Source: Eudromia elegans (Eukaryota; Chordata; Aves; Tinamiformes; Tinamidae). Taken from it: a DNA stretch of 64,000 nt. Positions 49,931 to 61,400 of the stretch are shown one piece after another (positions within the stretch are counted from its first letter, which is position 1; each line of letters starts with the position of its first letter). The notes under the pieces were generated by a model. The model ran no database searches. It was not told the DNA's origin and saw only the letters and a list, made by a program, of their open reading frames with translations. The stretch spans positions 64,989-128,988 of the forward strand of contig PTEX01000472.1 in NCBI GenBank assembly GCA_003342815.1, in the 5' to 3' direction. The translations under genes were made by a program, and so were the position numbers.

Positions 49931-52900
49931 TGCATATGCCTGTTCGTGAAAGCAGCTCTTGGTGGTGCAGGCCCTAGTTTCCCTGGGGATGGGCAGAGGC
50001 AGCATCCTACCCCAGGACACTGCTGGGTCAAGCCAGCAGTTAGCTGACCCCAGCTTGTGTGTCTGTGAGGCTCCTGGCACACAAAGGCAGCAGGTGGTGG
50101 TGGGGGCTGCTGAGGCTGCTGGTGTGTGTGGGCCGTGACCTCAAGTGGATTACACAGGGCAATTCTCCCCCCTGGGAAATGCACCTCTGCTATGCTCTTG
50201 ATGTCATCTCCAAATCTTGTGGCTGCAGAAAGCATTTCTACAACTGATTGCCCAGTTATAAAATCACAGGTATTTTAACACATAATTTGCACATGAAAAT
50301 AACATTTCTGTAATAAGGAATCCTTGATTGTAACAACATGATCATTCTGAGGGAGACATTTAACAAAACCTAGGGTTTCCCAGTTTGTATGCACTCCAAG
50401 CAGCTTGTGATTTCCATGGTCCGGCCAACCCAAGCCCCAAAACACTACTGCACCAACTGCATGTCTGCTTGGAGCTGCCGCAGATGTCTCAGGCAGAGAT
50501 GGCATCTCCTTGTCTCCCTTGCACATGGTGAAAAAATTCGCTTTACTCCTTTCTGCAGCAGACCTGAAGGTCACTGTCATTGTGGCAGGACTACACGATC
50601 ACAGCCAGGCCAGCACCAGGTGGGGACACTGGTCAGACCAGCGCACTAAGCCATAAAATGCTAAATTTGGCACTGACATGAGGGATTTAGTCCCACTAAG
50701 TTGCTTTTCTCGTGAAAGTGAGGGAAGAGTCAACCCAAGTGCTGCAGTTCCACACTAAAAATCTGTCTCCAACTGGCCATGTCTGGGGAAAAAAAACCCC
50801 AAACGTGTGTGCACAAAACCACACCCTTCCCAGTACCATCACCATGCAGAAATCTCTGTAACATCAAATATAACAAGTCTCACTTCTGACTAATAGCTGA
50901 GATCTGCATATGCGATTAGCACGTCTCTTTGCAAAACTGCTGCAGAGGCTCTAGCAGGAAGTGATCTGTAGATTAGAGCAAAATGCAGAAGATGAAACAG
51001 ACTATTTTTAACTTGCAGTAATGCTACTAGCTGCAGGAACGCATGCAGGAGCTGCATAGGTACCTTAGGCCATGGCCAGCACTGGGTGAGAGCTATTGGG
51101 GCCATAGCCAGCCTGGTAGAGTGGTGGCCAGGCACCCGTGGCTGCCAGGCAGCATCCAACCCACCCCAGGCATCTTGAAATGAGCACTAAGATGGCTCCG
51201 ATGCAGGGAGATGCCTCTAGCTGAGGCCAATGGCTGAGTGCCTGATGGAGATGCAGCTCATGCCCTGTGTGCAGCAATGCACATGTTTTGTGGAGCAGTA
51301 GCTTTTCATTAGTAAACAGAAAGAGCCTTTGATCTTGCCAGTGACCTAGCTGAAAAAAAAAAAGTTTGTTTTCTTTTTTTCTAGCAAGAACAACAGGATG
51401 AGAAAGGAAGGGGCCTTTGACTTCTTATTTCTGCCAAGTGATTTCCCCAGTACCTTCAACACCTTCAACATCTTCCTTTTGCTTCTCTATCTCATTAGTC
51501 CAGGTTTTATGTTCGCCCTTTCCCAATCTGGTTGCTGCTATTTGCTCGTGTATCTCAACAGAGTTGTTCCCACTCTCCTCTTGCCAGTCTACAGTAGTTG
51601 TTTCTCATGCCTTCCCAGACCCCAGGAAAGGGGGTCTGCAGAGGTCTGCGCAACACTGGCTTTGGCTAAATGCGGAAAGTATTAATTCCTTAAATCACCC
51701 CTTAAAAAGAGTAAGGGTTTTTAAAATGGCATGACTTTTGCCATTGTTGTTGAGAAATAAATTCCAACTAAAGAATGCTTCATAGTGACTTCACTTTCAT
51801 ACCAACATATTAAGTGAATAAGATTTCGCCAAACTGGTGCAGAAGTTCTTCTAAAGAGAGCATCAATATGGCAATTTCAGGAAGCTTTCCTTCAATTCTG
51901 AAAGTCTGGGAAACTACAATGAGACTGGAAGAGGGATAGAGAAAGCTGGAAAGCACCAAGAGCCTTCACATATGTGGTGTTGCTTTACTGGTGTTCTTCT
52001 CCAAATAAAATTATAGTAACTTAGCAACAGCAGCAGCAGATTTTTATCCTAGTGTTGGATTATGGTAAATTATAAAATGTGCCCATGAAGATTGTTTTTA
52101 GAAGAAGATAAAAAGCACAAATGACCACAAAGGTCTATCTTCCGTCAGGGAGAGTAGCCAGCAAATACTGGTACTCGGGACACTCAAAGGTGATGGCTGC
52201 TGCTGCCTTCTACTTAGGCTGGCACAGCTCTGAAGCAGGGGGCTCAATTCCTACCAGCTGTCCTCCAGGATGGAGGCTTCTCCCAGCAGCCTCGCCTGCA
52301 CGGCAGGGTTGTTCAGTACTCAGAGCTGGAGTCTTTCTTTGCATCCAGAAAAGCAGCCCAGGACCAAATGGTCGGGCACCAGAACTATGGAGAGCAGACT
52401 CGGAGGAGAGGATGAGTATGAGTGAGTGGATGTGGATATGTGTGTGTGTGGATGCCCCACCCAGTACCACTGCATGCCTTCTGTTAGCACACTTGTGGCA
52501 ATCCTGAGACCCCCAGCTGGGAGGTGCAACTCCAGGAGTCTGGTTAGTGGGTCATCAACCATGTGGAGCATTCAGGTGCTCTGTCAGAAAGTAAAACCTC
52601 AAAATGAGGCTGTAGTCAGGACTAGTCATACTGCTTGGGCAGAGAAACGAAGCACTGGTCAGTTCTGGAGATATAACTAAAGTCTTAGAGAGGTAGAGAG
52701 CCTGGCCTGTGGTCCGATAAAACCTTTGGCTGTGCTGTTCTTGCTTTTCACTTTTCTCCACTCTTACCAGAGAGATCAGCCCAGACATTAACCTTGGAAC
52801 AAGTTTTTGTTAACAGTGAAAGTAGCCCCAGGGCTTCATTACTGCAAACAAGAACTCAATGTGATATGAAGAAACAAAGGCATCTTTAGCAAAATAAATA

Positions 52901-53109
52901 ATCAAGAATAACATATAGTTTTAAGGATATAGATTTTTTTCTTTAAAAAAATCACAGTTCAGTAGTAACTTTTGGGTGAATCAAATTTGCAGTGAGACAA
53001 AGAACTAGGAGCAGCTCTGTAGTGCTCTCAGCAGAGTCTTGCAAGGAGATTGGGGAGATAGTACAGAAAGAGGAGAGGACAGTGCACACACCTCTGCAGA
53101 CAGCGTTCC

Positions 53110-53661
53110 TCATGGAATATCATTTTCTTTGTTCAGATGTTTGACCAGACTGTTGCCTTCAGAGAGGTTCAGTAGTTCAGCAGGAATCAGAGCGCCCATG
53201 GTACCATTTTCACACAAAGCGCAATAGTCACTGCTGCTGAAAGATACATTTGTCATCTCCAAAGATTCTTGAAGCATAGGGAAGTCACTCTCTAGATGTT
53301 CTAAGTAGGAGGAATCATTCCTCTCCATGTGAGGGCTATCAAGGTTATTTTTAATTATTTCAGAGATTTTCAGCCCAGCTATATTATCAGCATAGTTCTG
53401 TGCAAACAGGAAGGTCAGCCTCACTTCTGTCTCTTCTGATCTCACATACCTGCTGGGGACATACTGCTGGCTGGAAACGGAGGTAAATGCATAATTTTCT
53501 TCTGCAGCAACCAGATCTGTGCTTTCCATAGATTTTAAGGAGATCTGGGAAATCATTTCTTGCGTGCTTAATGCAGAAACTCTGTCAGCAGGCACTCTGT
53601 TCAGGTTGCCAGTCTCTTCTTCTCCGAATTGGCCACAGACCTCATCAGGTCCAACCCAGTC
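53110..53661 (-). CDS. IL9R: IL9R coding exon 8 (cytoplasmic tail and stop)
   Basis: 552 bp, acceptor ATTAG|GACTGG, stop codon at 53110-53112. It encodes 183 residues from DWVGPDEVCG to NKENDIP. The tail is acidic and Ser-rich with tyrosines at 355, 365, 370, 388, 417 and 444. SSSDYCALCENG near the end corresponds to the YCAL motif of mammalian IL9R. Confidence 0.93.
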   Translation of the reverse strand, partial: DWVGPDEVCGQFGEEETGNLNRVPADRVSALSTQEMISQISLKSMESTDLVAAEENYAFTSVSSQQYVPSRYVRSEETEVRLTFLFAQNYADNIAGLKISEIIKNNLDSPHMERNDSSYLEHLESDFPMLQESLEMTNVSFSSSDYCALCENGTMGALIPAELLNLSEGNSLVKHLNKENDIP

Positions 53662-56600
53662 CTAATGGAAGGGTTAATACATTCAGGACATTTGCTTAGC
53701 TTGGCTTTGTGCTTGGCTTTGGCACAGTAGCCCAAAAGTTTAGTGAAAATCTGCAGGGCAAAGTTAGAGTAAGAATGTGAAGAATCTAGCTTCTATTTGT
53801 CCCAAGGCAAGATTTCACACAAAGGCATTTTCAAGATTTCAGAATATACTGCAAACTGCTTGCCTTGTTTTGGCTTTACAAAGATAAAGTACTTTTGCAC
53901 TCACTATGGGTATCAGGAAGTGATGGATGAAAAGGCAAATATGACAGCAAGGTTTCTTAGCTTTCTTCAATTCTGTGACTTATCACTTTTTTTTTTTCCC
54001 CAGTTAGGTTTTTGCTATTTCCCACCCCACCTCAGAGGATCTCAGTATGGGGAGAACAAGATCAGTCCATTCCTAAATGTCCCCGATGTAGGTAGATGGG
54101 AAAGGCCAGCAGGAAGGAAGGGAGAAGCTATTAGATAAAGAGAAGCGGACTGGGACTTTATGATCTTGTTTCTTCCACCTGTCTCTTTACAAAAGAGGAA
54201 CTTATTTTAATGAACTAGAGTAAGTAATTTCTGCACAGCCTGTTCAGGTACTCCATATTATCTGACTGAGCAAGAAGGTAATTGGAAACAGTAGTTATTG
54301 GTTTATGTAGAAAGCTCCTGGGCATGTAGAACAAATATAGACAGTGGATAAGGCACTGAGTGACTGAGGACTCTAAACAGCAGTTCTCCTGGCACAGTCT
54401 GCATGTGAAAGTAGGAAACTGATTGAGAAATAGTAAAATTCCAGAAAGAGGAGAGCCATGTGTTAGAAACTCTGCTCAGCAGCTAGATGATGGATCCTAG
54501 GAAAAAATCCTCACCTCGTGAACTGAGAGTTATAAGAAATTAAGTTTACTTCTTACCTTAAAATTCCCATTGTGCAAATTGTAGAGTGGCTGAAAGAAAA
54601 CAGCTGGTGTGGGAATTTTAAGGCAGGAGAGGTCTTTTGCCCTGCAATAAGAAAATTACACTTTAATTACACATGAATATGTAATTACACATCTGTACAA
54701 TTGTTTAGCAACTTATTTGATCAAAACACTGTTTGTTGAAGTGCTTTCAAAAGTAGTAGTTTCATCATGTTTAGATAGAAGTGTTCTGCCATATATTGTA
54801 TTCCCGTTACTAGAGAGTATTATGTAACATCTCTTGCTGTACAGACACCATGCATTTTCTTTCAGTGCTACCTGTGCATGGAGCATCATCACATATTTCA
54901 AGGCAAGAAAGGAAGTTGGGGGGGTGGTCTGTCAGCCTTTGCTCTACTAACAAAATGTGGATTCTATATGGAATCGTTGAATGATGGCATTACAGACACT
55001 TCTCCACACAGCTTGATCCCAGAACCTAAGAAACACTGAAACCGAGTCTGTGAAGTTTTTTGCCTATATTGATTTTTTACATACTGACTTTTGACACGTG
55101 TATTACAAATGGTTTAACACCTACATCAATTTGATCACCTCTGTGGATTACTTGTGCTTTTAATTTACCTATGAAAAACTTAACTAAAAGTTAAGTTAAA
55201 TTCCTTTAAGCAGCCATAGCCTCCGCCCTGGTCTTCAGCTGAGTTTGAGCGCTTAACTCTCCCTAATTACAAAGTTGTGGTGTACTATCATTGGCCAAAG
55301 AACCTGTCATTTCCTTCACTCTGAACATTCAGAAGAGCCTTTGGGTCTCACAGTGCAGCAGACACAAGAAGCAAATTTGATCTAAGAACATTACATTTAC
55401 CTTTGTCGGGCTATAAAAGTCACAGGAAACCTAATAAAAGATATGGTGTACCTTGAGGAAAGCTTGCAGTTCCAAAATACATAGAGTACAGTAACAAAAC
55501 TGAGAGGAATGAACAAGAACTGCACAGTTCTGATATTGAAGAGCTTTTCAGGCAGTTGTGGAACACCTAGGGAGAAGAATCATCACAAAAAGAATTAGTA
55601 AAGAAAAAGTCAAGATAGACCCCCTAAACAACCAAGTAATGCAAATGAAAAAGGCTGCTAAAATCTTGAAAGTGATTGTTTAAAAAACTTGAAGGAAGCT
55701 GATTTTGATCTAAAAAGCTTCATCTTGGTAGGTATCTCTACCTCCCCCCCCNNNNNNNNNNNNNNNNNNNNNNNNNNNNNNNNNNNNNNNTTTTTTTTTT
55801 TTTTAATTTGCTCATGGTAAGATGTGAACTAATGTAAAACCAACTTTCTTTGTACCTGCTCTTTGAAACAGTGTTGTCTGGCTCCACTCGCTCCACTGGC
55901 TATGATAAGAATCCTCATTTTCAGAAACTTTGCAGCGAACTCTTGCAATGTAAGTAATGCCACTGCAAAACTCTGAGGCTTCAATTTCTATCTGTGGCAG
56001 CGAACTGGTTGGTGTTTTGTTCAATGCAATCTGCAAATTATTACAGAATTAATTCTATTAATGAGGCTGAACAAAGGGCTGGTCTTTGAGTGACTGTTTT
56101 ATCTCCCTTACCTCCCAGGATGTGCTGTGCTCCTTGTACTGGAGCTCATACTGCAGAATTTCAGCAAGGTACCATGGCACACTCCACCATATCTGACACT
56201 TGCTGGCAGTGATATTGGCCTGGAGGTTTGAAGGTGGATCAAGCTTTACTGCAAATAGAGAGGTATATTACAGTATTTGGGACTGGAATAAAACATAAGG
56301 ATGAACATATTCCTTGGCTGACTGCAGTCCTGGAAAATAAACTAGGCTTTAAGCAGCAGTACTGAGACCTGCAGTAGACCACATAAGTTCACAGAGTAGG
56401 TCAGAACATTCACAGAGCTGACACAAATTAATGATAACTCTAAGAGCCCTGGGCATAGTCCTACAAGCACAGAACTGCTCTGGGTGTCACATACTGCCTT
56501 TCCAAGCAGTAGGGATGGGCCAAGATTTCCAATGCTAGAGCTTTTTCTCTGGGATACCAGTCCATGACCTCATTTATTAGGGAAAAACAAGCACAGTGGC

Positions 56601-58403
56601 AATTCAGGTGTACGTAGGAGTAGACTAACCACAGTGCAGATACTTGCCTGCATCCAGTGTATCCCTGAAAGCTGCACTTGAGCCAGTACTCACCAGAGAT
56701 ACCTCAGGACTGCTTCCTCACTACAAAGCCTGGCAAGCACATTTTCTGGAGTGGGAGGAAGGCTGCCTTGTTTCCATTATTTTCTCTTGTAGCATTTGGC
56801 ACATCCTTCTCTAGCAAGGATTTCAGACTCCCTCTCCCCATGTCTGCAGCCCCTACTTACTGTGCTGACGGGGGCTGTACTCCGGAAAAGGGATGAATGT
56901 GTGATTGCTCCCCAGGAAGTTCCCTTGGAGTGAGACCCTATACCCATCTGTTTCCAAGATCTGGCCGGCCAAGTGGATGGTGCAGTGGTATAGATTTTGC
57001 ATCCCCATGCTGTCTCTCAGCTTGCAGCTGGCATTTTGTCCCTTTGACCAGAGGCTGGAAGAAAGAAAGAGCTGAGAGTTTCTCTGGTCACATGATTGAT
57101 TTATGAGAGAAAGAAGGTAGCTTAGCACAGCACTAGTCTGGGGCAGCATAAGCCCCATAGCACAGACAGGGCGAGAGCAATTCCAGGCTGGCTGAGAGGG
57201 GGCCGACAGAGCTTTTCGAGCCCTGCGCTGCCCATCCTGATGGGCACAAGAGTCCCCATTACAGAGTGTGCAGCTGGTGAGATACACATTAAAATCTCTT
57301 TTATATGAGCAAACCAGTGCTGACAGCAAACTGCCTTCGAGGCTGGTTTGTTTTCTGCATTCACAAGCTTCAGCATAGCAGAGCAAGAATAACGACAGAA
57401 TGAAAACATTGTTTGGAGGAAGGAACTGCAACAAACAAACCTCTAATGCCAATCTATCTAGTATAACTCTGTATGAGCGAATTATCCATGTTGCATATTA
57501 TCCCACAAGAAACTGGGATACAATAACCTATCAGCTTGATGTTATTCAATGCATTTACAATCTGATGTCAATGAATGTTGTCACGCTATTTTTCACATAA
57601 CCATACATTAAGAAAGGAGGCATCTAATGTCAGTGCCATGCTTCACATAATAGTCACTAGCTGTCTGCAATCAGGATAAGAAAATATGTTTAATTATATA
57701 ATAAAGTGAAACATATCACAAGGCTTATCACCCATCATGCTCTCACTGTAGGGTTTGGCTGCAGTGGAGCAGAGCCCACTCATGGCCCCAGCCCTCTGGC
57801 TCCCTGTGCAGTTTTTCATACAGTTCTTACTTTGTGAAGTGCAGGTGGAAGGGTCCCGCACCCATGGCCTCCTCTGCCATCCACGTGCAGCTCACGGTTT
57901 TCACATAGTTGTTTAGACAGCTCAAGCTGCCAGGGAGCTCTGCAAAGGAAGGATATCAAAGCTGCACCCATGCGCTACCCAACAAGACCTCACTTTGTCT
58001 CCCAAACATGCATAAAAAGCATGATTTGTTATCACTCCCTTTACAGATGCGTCATCTGTCCTTCCTCATGCTCTTGTACTGCACTTCACTGCAGTAGATG
58101 AGTCTAGGATCTCAGGTTGGAACCCTGAGCCATGGCTATGTTTTTTCAGCTTCCCAGCCTGTTCCAGAGCTAAGAATAACTGTGCATCTTCAGCTCTCTG
58201 GGCATGACACTGCCCAGCTGTGCCAGCTCTGGGCACCACACGACAGGTAGTTACAAAATGTCACATGAAAACCAGAGCACAGCTGTGCATCTTCTGCATA
58301 CATCTGTCCAAGATCTCCTCTTACCTCTCCCTCTTCCTCCACCAACGAGTACCAGAGCAATAACAGACAGCTGGACACCAAACTTCTGCATTTCCCAGCC
58401 CAT
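53110..58403 (-). CDS. IL9R: IL9R, interleukin-9 receptor alpha chain (complete, 8 coding exons, 481 aa)
   Basis: Exons 58325-58403, 57831-57939, 56861-57054, 56112-56248, 55856-56030, 55452-55566, 54557-54641 and 53110-53661 join in phase to 1446 bp. The product is a type I cytokine receptor: signal peptide (QLSVIALVLV core), N-terminal fibronectin-like domain with Cys pairs (LSCLNN, VSCTW, ASCKL, YHCTI), the segment PEYSPRQHIKLDPPSNLQAN that closely matches mammalian IL9R, the WSEWS motif at 219-223, a transmembrane helix (about 246-263), proline-rich Box 1 PTPAVFFQPLYNLHNGNF, and a Ser/Glu-rich tail ending with an IL9R-like DYCAL motif. Known role: binds IL-9 and pairs with the common gamma chain for JAK1/JAK3-STAT signalling. 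Human IL9R is about 521 aa. IL21R, IL4R and IL2RB were considered and fit worse. Confidence 0.93.
54557..54641 (-). CDS. IL9R: IL9R coding exon 7 (Box 1)
   Basis: 85 bp, acceptor TTGCAG|GGCAAA and donor TTAAG|GTAAGA. It encodes AKDLSCLKIPTPAVFFQPLY NLHNGNFK, the JAK1-binding Box 1 region. The human receptor has PSPAMFFQPLYSVHNGNFQ at this place. Confidence 0.93.
55452..55566 (-). CDS. IL9R: IL9R coding exon 6 (transmembrane)
   Basis: 115 bp, acceptor CCCTAG|GTGTTC and donor CAAG|GTACACC. It encodes GVPQLPEKLFNIRTVQFLFI PLSFVTVLYVFWNCKLSS: a short stalk and one hydrophobic helix followed by a Cys/Lys anchor. Confidence 0.9.
55752..55790. other. Assembly gap (39 N) in IL9R intron 5
   Basis: 39 consecutive N flanked by a C run and a T run. 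The true size is unknown. No coding sequence is interrupted in the reconstructed model. Confidence 0.95.
55856..56030 (-). CDS. IL9R: IL9R coding exon 5 (WSXWS)
   Basis: 175 bp, acceptor TTGCAG|ATTGC and donor GCAG|GTACAA. It encodes the membrane-proximal fibronectin strands with ITYIARVRCKVSEN and SQWSEWSQTTLF. The assembly gap at 55752-55790 is in the intron just downstream. Confidence 0.95.
56112..56248 (-). CDS. IL9R: IL9R coding exon 4
   Basis: 137 bp, acceptor TTGCAG|TAAAGC and donor GGGAG|GTAAGG. It encodes KLDPPSNLQANITASKCQIW and WSVPWYLAEILQYELQYKEH STSWE, the start of the second fibronectin domain. The KLDPPSNLQ.NI string is the strongest IL9R-specific match. Confidence 0.95.
56861..57054 (-). 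CDS. IL9R: IL9R coding exon 3
   Basis: 194 bp, acceptor TTCCAG|CCTCTGG and donor CACA|GTAAGT. It encodes LWSKGQNASCKLRDSMGMQN onward to PFPEYSPRQH. It has N-glycosylation sequons NAS and NHT. The open frame continues for about 130 codons upstream of the acceptor, but that part is intron. Confidence 0.93.
57831..57939 (-). CDS. IL9R: IL9R coding exon 2
   Basis: 109 bp, acceptor TTGCAG|AGCTCC and donor CAAA|GTAAGAA. It encodes LPGSLSCLNNYVKTVSCTWM and AEEAMGAGPFHLHFT, with the first conserved Cys pair and the Trp of the cytokine receptor domain. Confidence 0.92.
58325..58403 (-). CDS. IL9R: IL9R coding exon 1 (signal peptide)
   Basis: 79 bp from ATG (58401-58403), encoding MGWEMQKFGVQLSVIALVLV GGGRGR, with donor AGAG|GTAAGAG, phase 1. 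The hydrophobic core and small-residue end fit a signal peptide. A second Met at codon 5 is an alternative start. Confidence 0.82.
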
Positions 58404-61400
58404 TCCAACTGTATCTAGAAGACCACTGTGAGAGAGATTTTGTCAGCATTTGTACAGGCAGGTCGAAGCTCCAGCTACAGGCTCGTGCCAGGCCCAAAAC
58501 ATGCTGGCGTTGACTCTGTGGGACAGGGCATGAACTTTTCCCTCAGCAGGCAGTGTTCTTGTCATTGCGATAAGTGCACTTTGTTGAGGAATCTAAAGTA
58601 GCAGCCACCTGAAAAGAATTCCCTCTGGGAATTCTGGTCAGCAATTTTTCTCTTTCCTCTCTCACTGTATTCTTCAGCATCTGCTGCATGAAAACCCCAT
58701 TGGATCAGGACAAGGGGTCATATGCCATTGTGCCCTATTTCTGGCAGTAGCCAAAAGCAGAGGGGAGTGGTTTGCCAATGTATCAAGAAGGAAAAAGTAC
58801 TTGATGTTCTCCAAGAACCTCCTCAGCTTCCAGCCATGTGCAAGTTAAATATCTCCTGGAAGAAGCAGTTTCTGCAAAATCAGGATTTCAGTGGATTTTT
58901 TTCAGGTTTTTACTGATGGATGACTCTATCCATCAGTAGTAGGCCCTTGTCAGAAGCTATCTACACTGGAAACGCTACTATCTGCCTTTTTTAGTGGATT
59001 TTTTTCTTCTTCAAGGAATTGAGTAACTGGCTTCCTGCCCTCTCTGTTCTCTTTGCTGGAGAAATGTCTGCTTGATCTGCTGATGTGACAAAGCCCTTTC
59101 TTCAAGTTATCTAAAGTTACCCTGAGCTGTCAGGAAGAGGGATAGGGGGAAAGAGGTCAAGGAGAGAAGCTGGGACAGAAGTGGGTGGTGCAGCCCACAG
59201 ATTTTTAAAGAAATTTTCCACACTTCATATCTGAAGAAAGCCAAGACTTGTCATAGTTTTCTGTCACATGCACACAGACAAGAAGCCACCAGTCCAGAAA
59301 GGTAACGTGCTGACCACGTTGCTCATCTGCAGCCTCAAAATTCTGAAATTTCCCTCCCCCACCTCCTGCTTCAACAGGTAGAAACAGAGGGAATGGCTGA
59401 TGCCCTGCTGGTCAAAGCACTCACCTGGCATGTAGAATGCCCAGCTCATAGTTATTACTCCCAAAGGGTGGTGGTGGTGGGGAAGTTACAGAGATTTGTG
59501 CTTTTATCTTCTGCAATAGAGAAGACTATTTCTGTCTACAAGGTTACACTGGACTTCTTAAGAAGTCTCTTCTGTGAATTTTTCTGATGAACTTTTAAAT
59601 GAAAAGGAATAATTTTCCTAAACCAACTTTCTGGTTTGATGATTTTCCAGCAAAGAGAAGTTTAATATGAAAAATCTTGACCTGATTGACTAAATAGTAA
59701 GAGCTGCTTCTGCAAGATGCCTCCAGCTTGACATTATGTCCTAACACTGCATGCAAGGCGAACACCACAACCCACAACACTGCCAGGGAATATGATCACT
59801 CTCCAGAAAGCAGCTGGGAAAGAAAAAAAAAAAAATTTCTCGCTTCCAGATCACCACCTCTTCGTTTATGGGTTTTTGGCAAATATCCTGTTTTGTTGTA
59901 GACCTCATTCTGAGTAGCAGCTGCAGAGAGGAAGTGCCACTGTTAGCTGATTTTAGCTGAGGGAGGCCGTGAAGCATGAAGCATCTCCTGCTTATCATTC
60001 TAATCAGAGATGCTAGTGATTCCTGTGATAAATACAGTAAAACTGACTAAATATGAAATTGATAGGGCTGCATAAGTACATGCACAAATAGATTTGTACA
60101 TGTGCTTGCAGGAACATGCTGAGACACACAAACAAACATAGATCAAGATAGCCAAAAACAGGACAGTATTTCCTGGTCATTGCTGCTAATGTGATAAACC
60201 CATAATGAGGGATTTTTATCCAACATCCTCCACACTTTACAGCACTAATCAGCTCACACTGGCTCACCTGGAAAGCAACACAGTATTTTTAAATACATTT
60301 GTGCATCAGGATCAATGATGATGGTCAGAAATAGGTATGGAGTGCCAAATTTTGGAAGGCTTATCAGAAGATAATTTGGTGAAAGAGCAGATAACAAGAG
60401 CCAGTAGCACAATGATGCAATTTGAGAAGTTAACACACAGCTCTTTGATGCACCTAAATTAATAGAAGTGCTGTTGCAGCTAAAAGAGGCATTTTAATGC
60501 TATTATTATTTTCTATTTTTGGTGATCCATAATTAAAAAAAAAAAATCTCGAAGAGCTAAAAGTGGTTCTGAAGAAAGTTAGAAGAATGATTTAATCCTG
60601 TATAAGCTATCTTAGAAATGAACTAAAGAAAACTAAATTTCTTTAATGTAACAATGAGAAGAACTAAGGAGAAATTTTCCACAGACTATAAACAGCTACA
60701 TGAGAAGATTTCAGACGGGAAGCTCTTCCTTAAAAAATGAATAGAGAAAGATGGTGAGAACCCGGTAGCCAGATGCTGAAGATAAATACAATCAGGCAGA
60801 AGTCAAATGCAGAATTTGTTCCAAAGGCCCCTATACTGCCAGAACTTCTTGCCTAGATGTATGATCCAGCACTTGCAGTCTATAAATCCTGATTAGCTAT
60901 CTTAAAGAGGCTTGACGCAGATGAAAGTCGTGAGATTGATACAGAACTTGTTAGTTATAATCATCTGTCCTAGGGTGATCATGATGGCATTTTCTTTTAA
61001 CAACACCCTGCTTCATGAAGGTAAGTCTATAGCAAGTCCTAAAGAGCTGTCTGGCAAACAGGTACTGCCACTTCTCAGTATCTGCTAAGAACTTCCCACT
61101 CATGAAGAGAGGATATAATTGTGCTCAGGGAAACATTAATCGATGACATCATCTGATAATATCTGCTGATGTTTATGATGAGCTAAGCCCTAAAAAAAGA
61201 AAAAAAAAAAGTTGTTAACTTTGCTGGAATCCTAATGAAGCTCTGATTCCCTTTTTTTCCCCCCATCATTATTACTATGCATTTTTGCTTCCCATCTCCT
61301 TCACACCGCTCAGCTGTAGAAAAGGAAGAAAAAGAATTGCCCTTTTAACCTGAGGTGGGTAGGCTGAGCTGATAATAGCTCAGTATGGTCCATTAGATAA

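Larger units (their letters stand above)
45700..53109. other. PDPK1-IL9R intergenic interval (also IL9R 3' UTR)
   Basis: 7.4 kb between the PDPK1 promoter and the IL9R stop codon. It holds a T tract (46179-46202), a decayed LINE-like stretch (about 46560-47520), an A-rich tract (49329-49365) and a TG-rich simple repeat (49770-49930). No conserved gene is recognised. The IL9R 3' UTR must occupy the part just below 53110, but I did not see a convincing AATAAA for it. Confidence 0.7.
53662..58324 (-). other. IL9R introns
   Basis: Seven short introns (141 to 895 bp), all GT-AG. Intron 5 contains the N gap. No repeat family recognised in them. Confidence 0.8.

Noticed and set aside
49590..50047. 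His/Thr-rich and Cys/Val-rich ORFs
   Set aside because: Generated by the TG-rich simple repeat on both strands.
56853..57452. 199-codon ORF overlapping IL9R exon 3
   Set aside because: Only the part after the TTCCAG acceptor at 57054 is exonic. The earlier part is open intron without similarity to the receptor.
53110..58403. Identification as IL21R, IL4R or IL2RB
   Set aside because: All share WSXWS, and IL21R/IL4R map to the same chromosome arm in human. The PEY.PR.H.KLDPPS segment, the FFQPLY..HNGNF Box 1 region and the terminal YCAL fit IL9R specifically.
59595..59780. Minus-strand ORF starting MLWVVVFALHAVLGHN, resembling a signal peptide
   Set aside because: Considered as an alternative IL9R first exon. 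No donor in a compatible phase was found, and exon 1 at 58325-58403 already fits.
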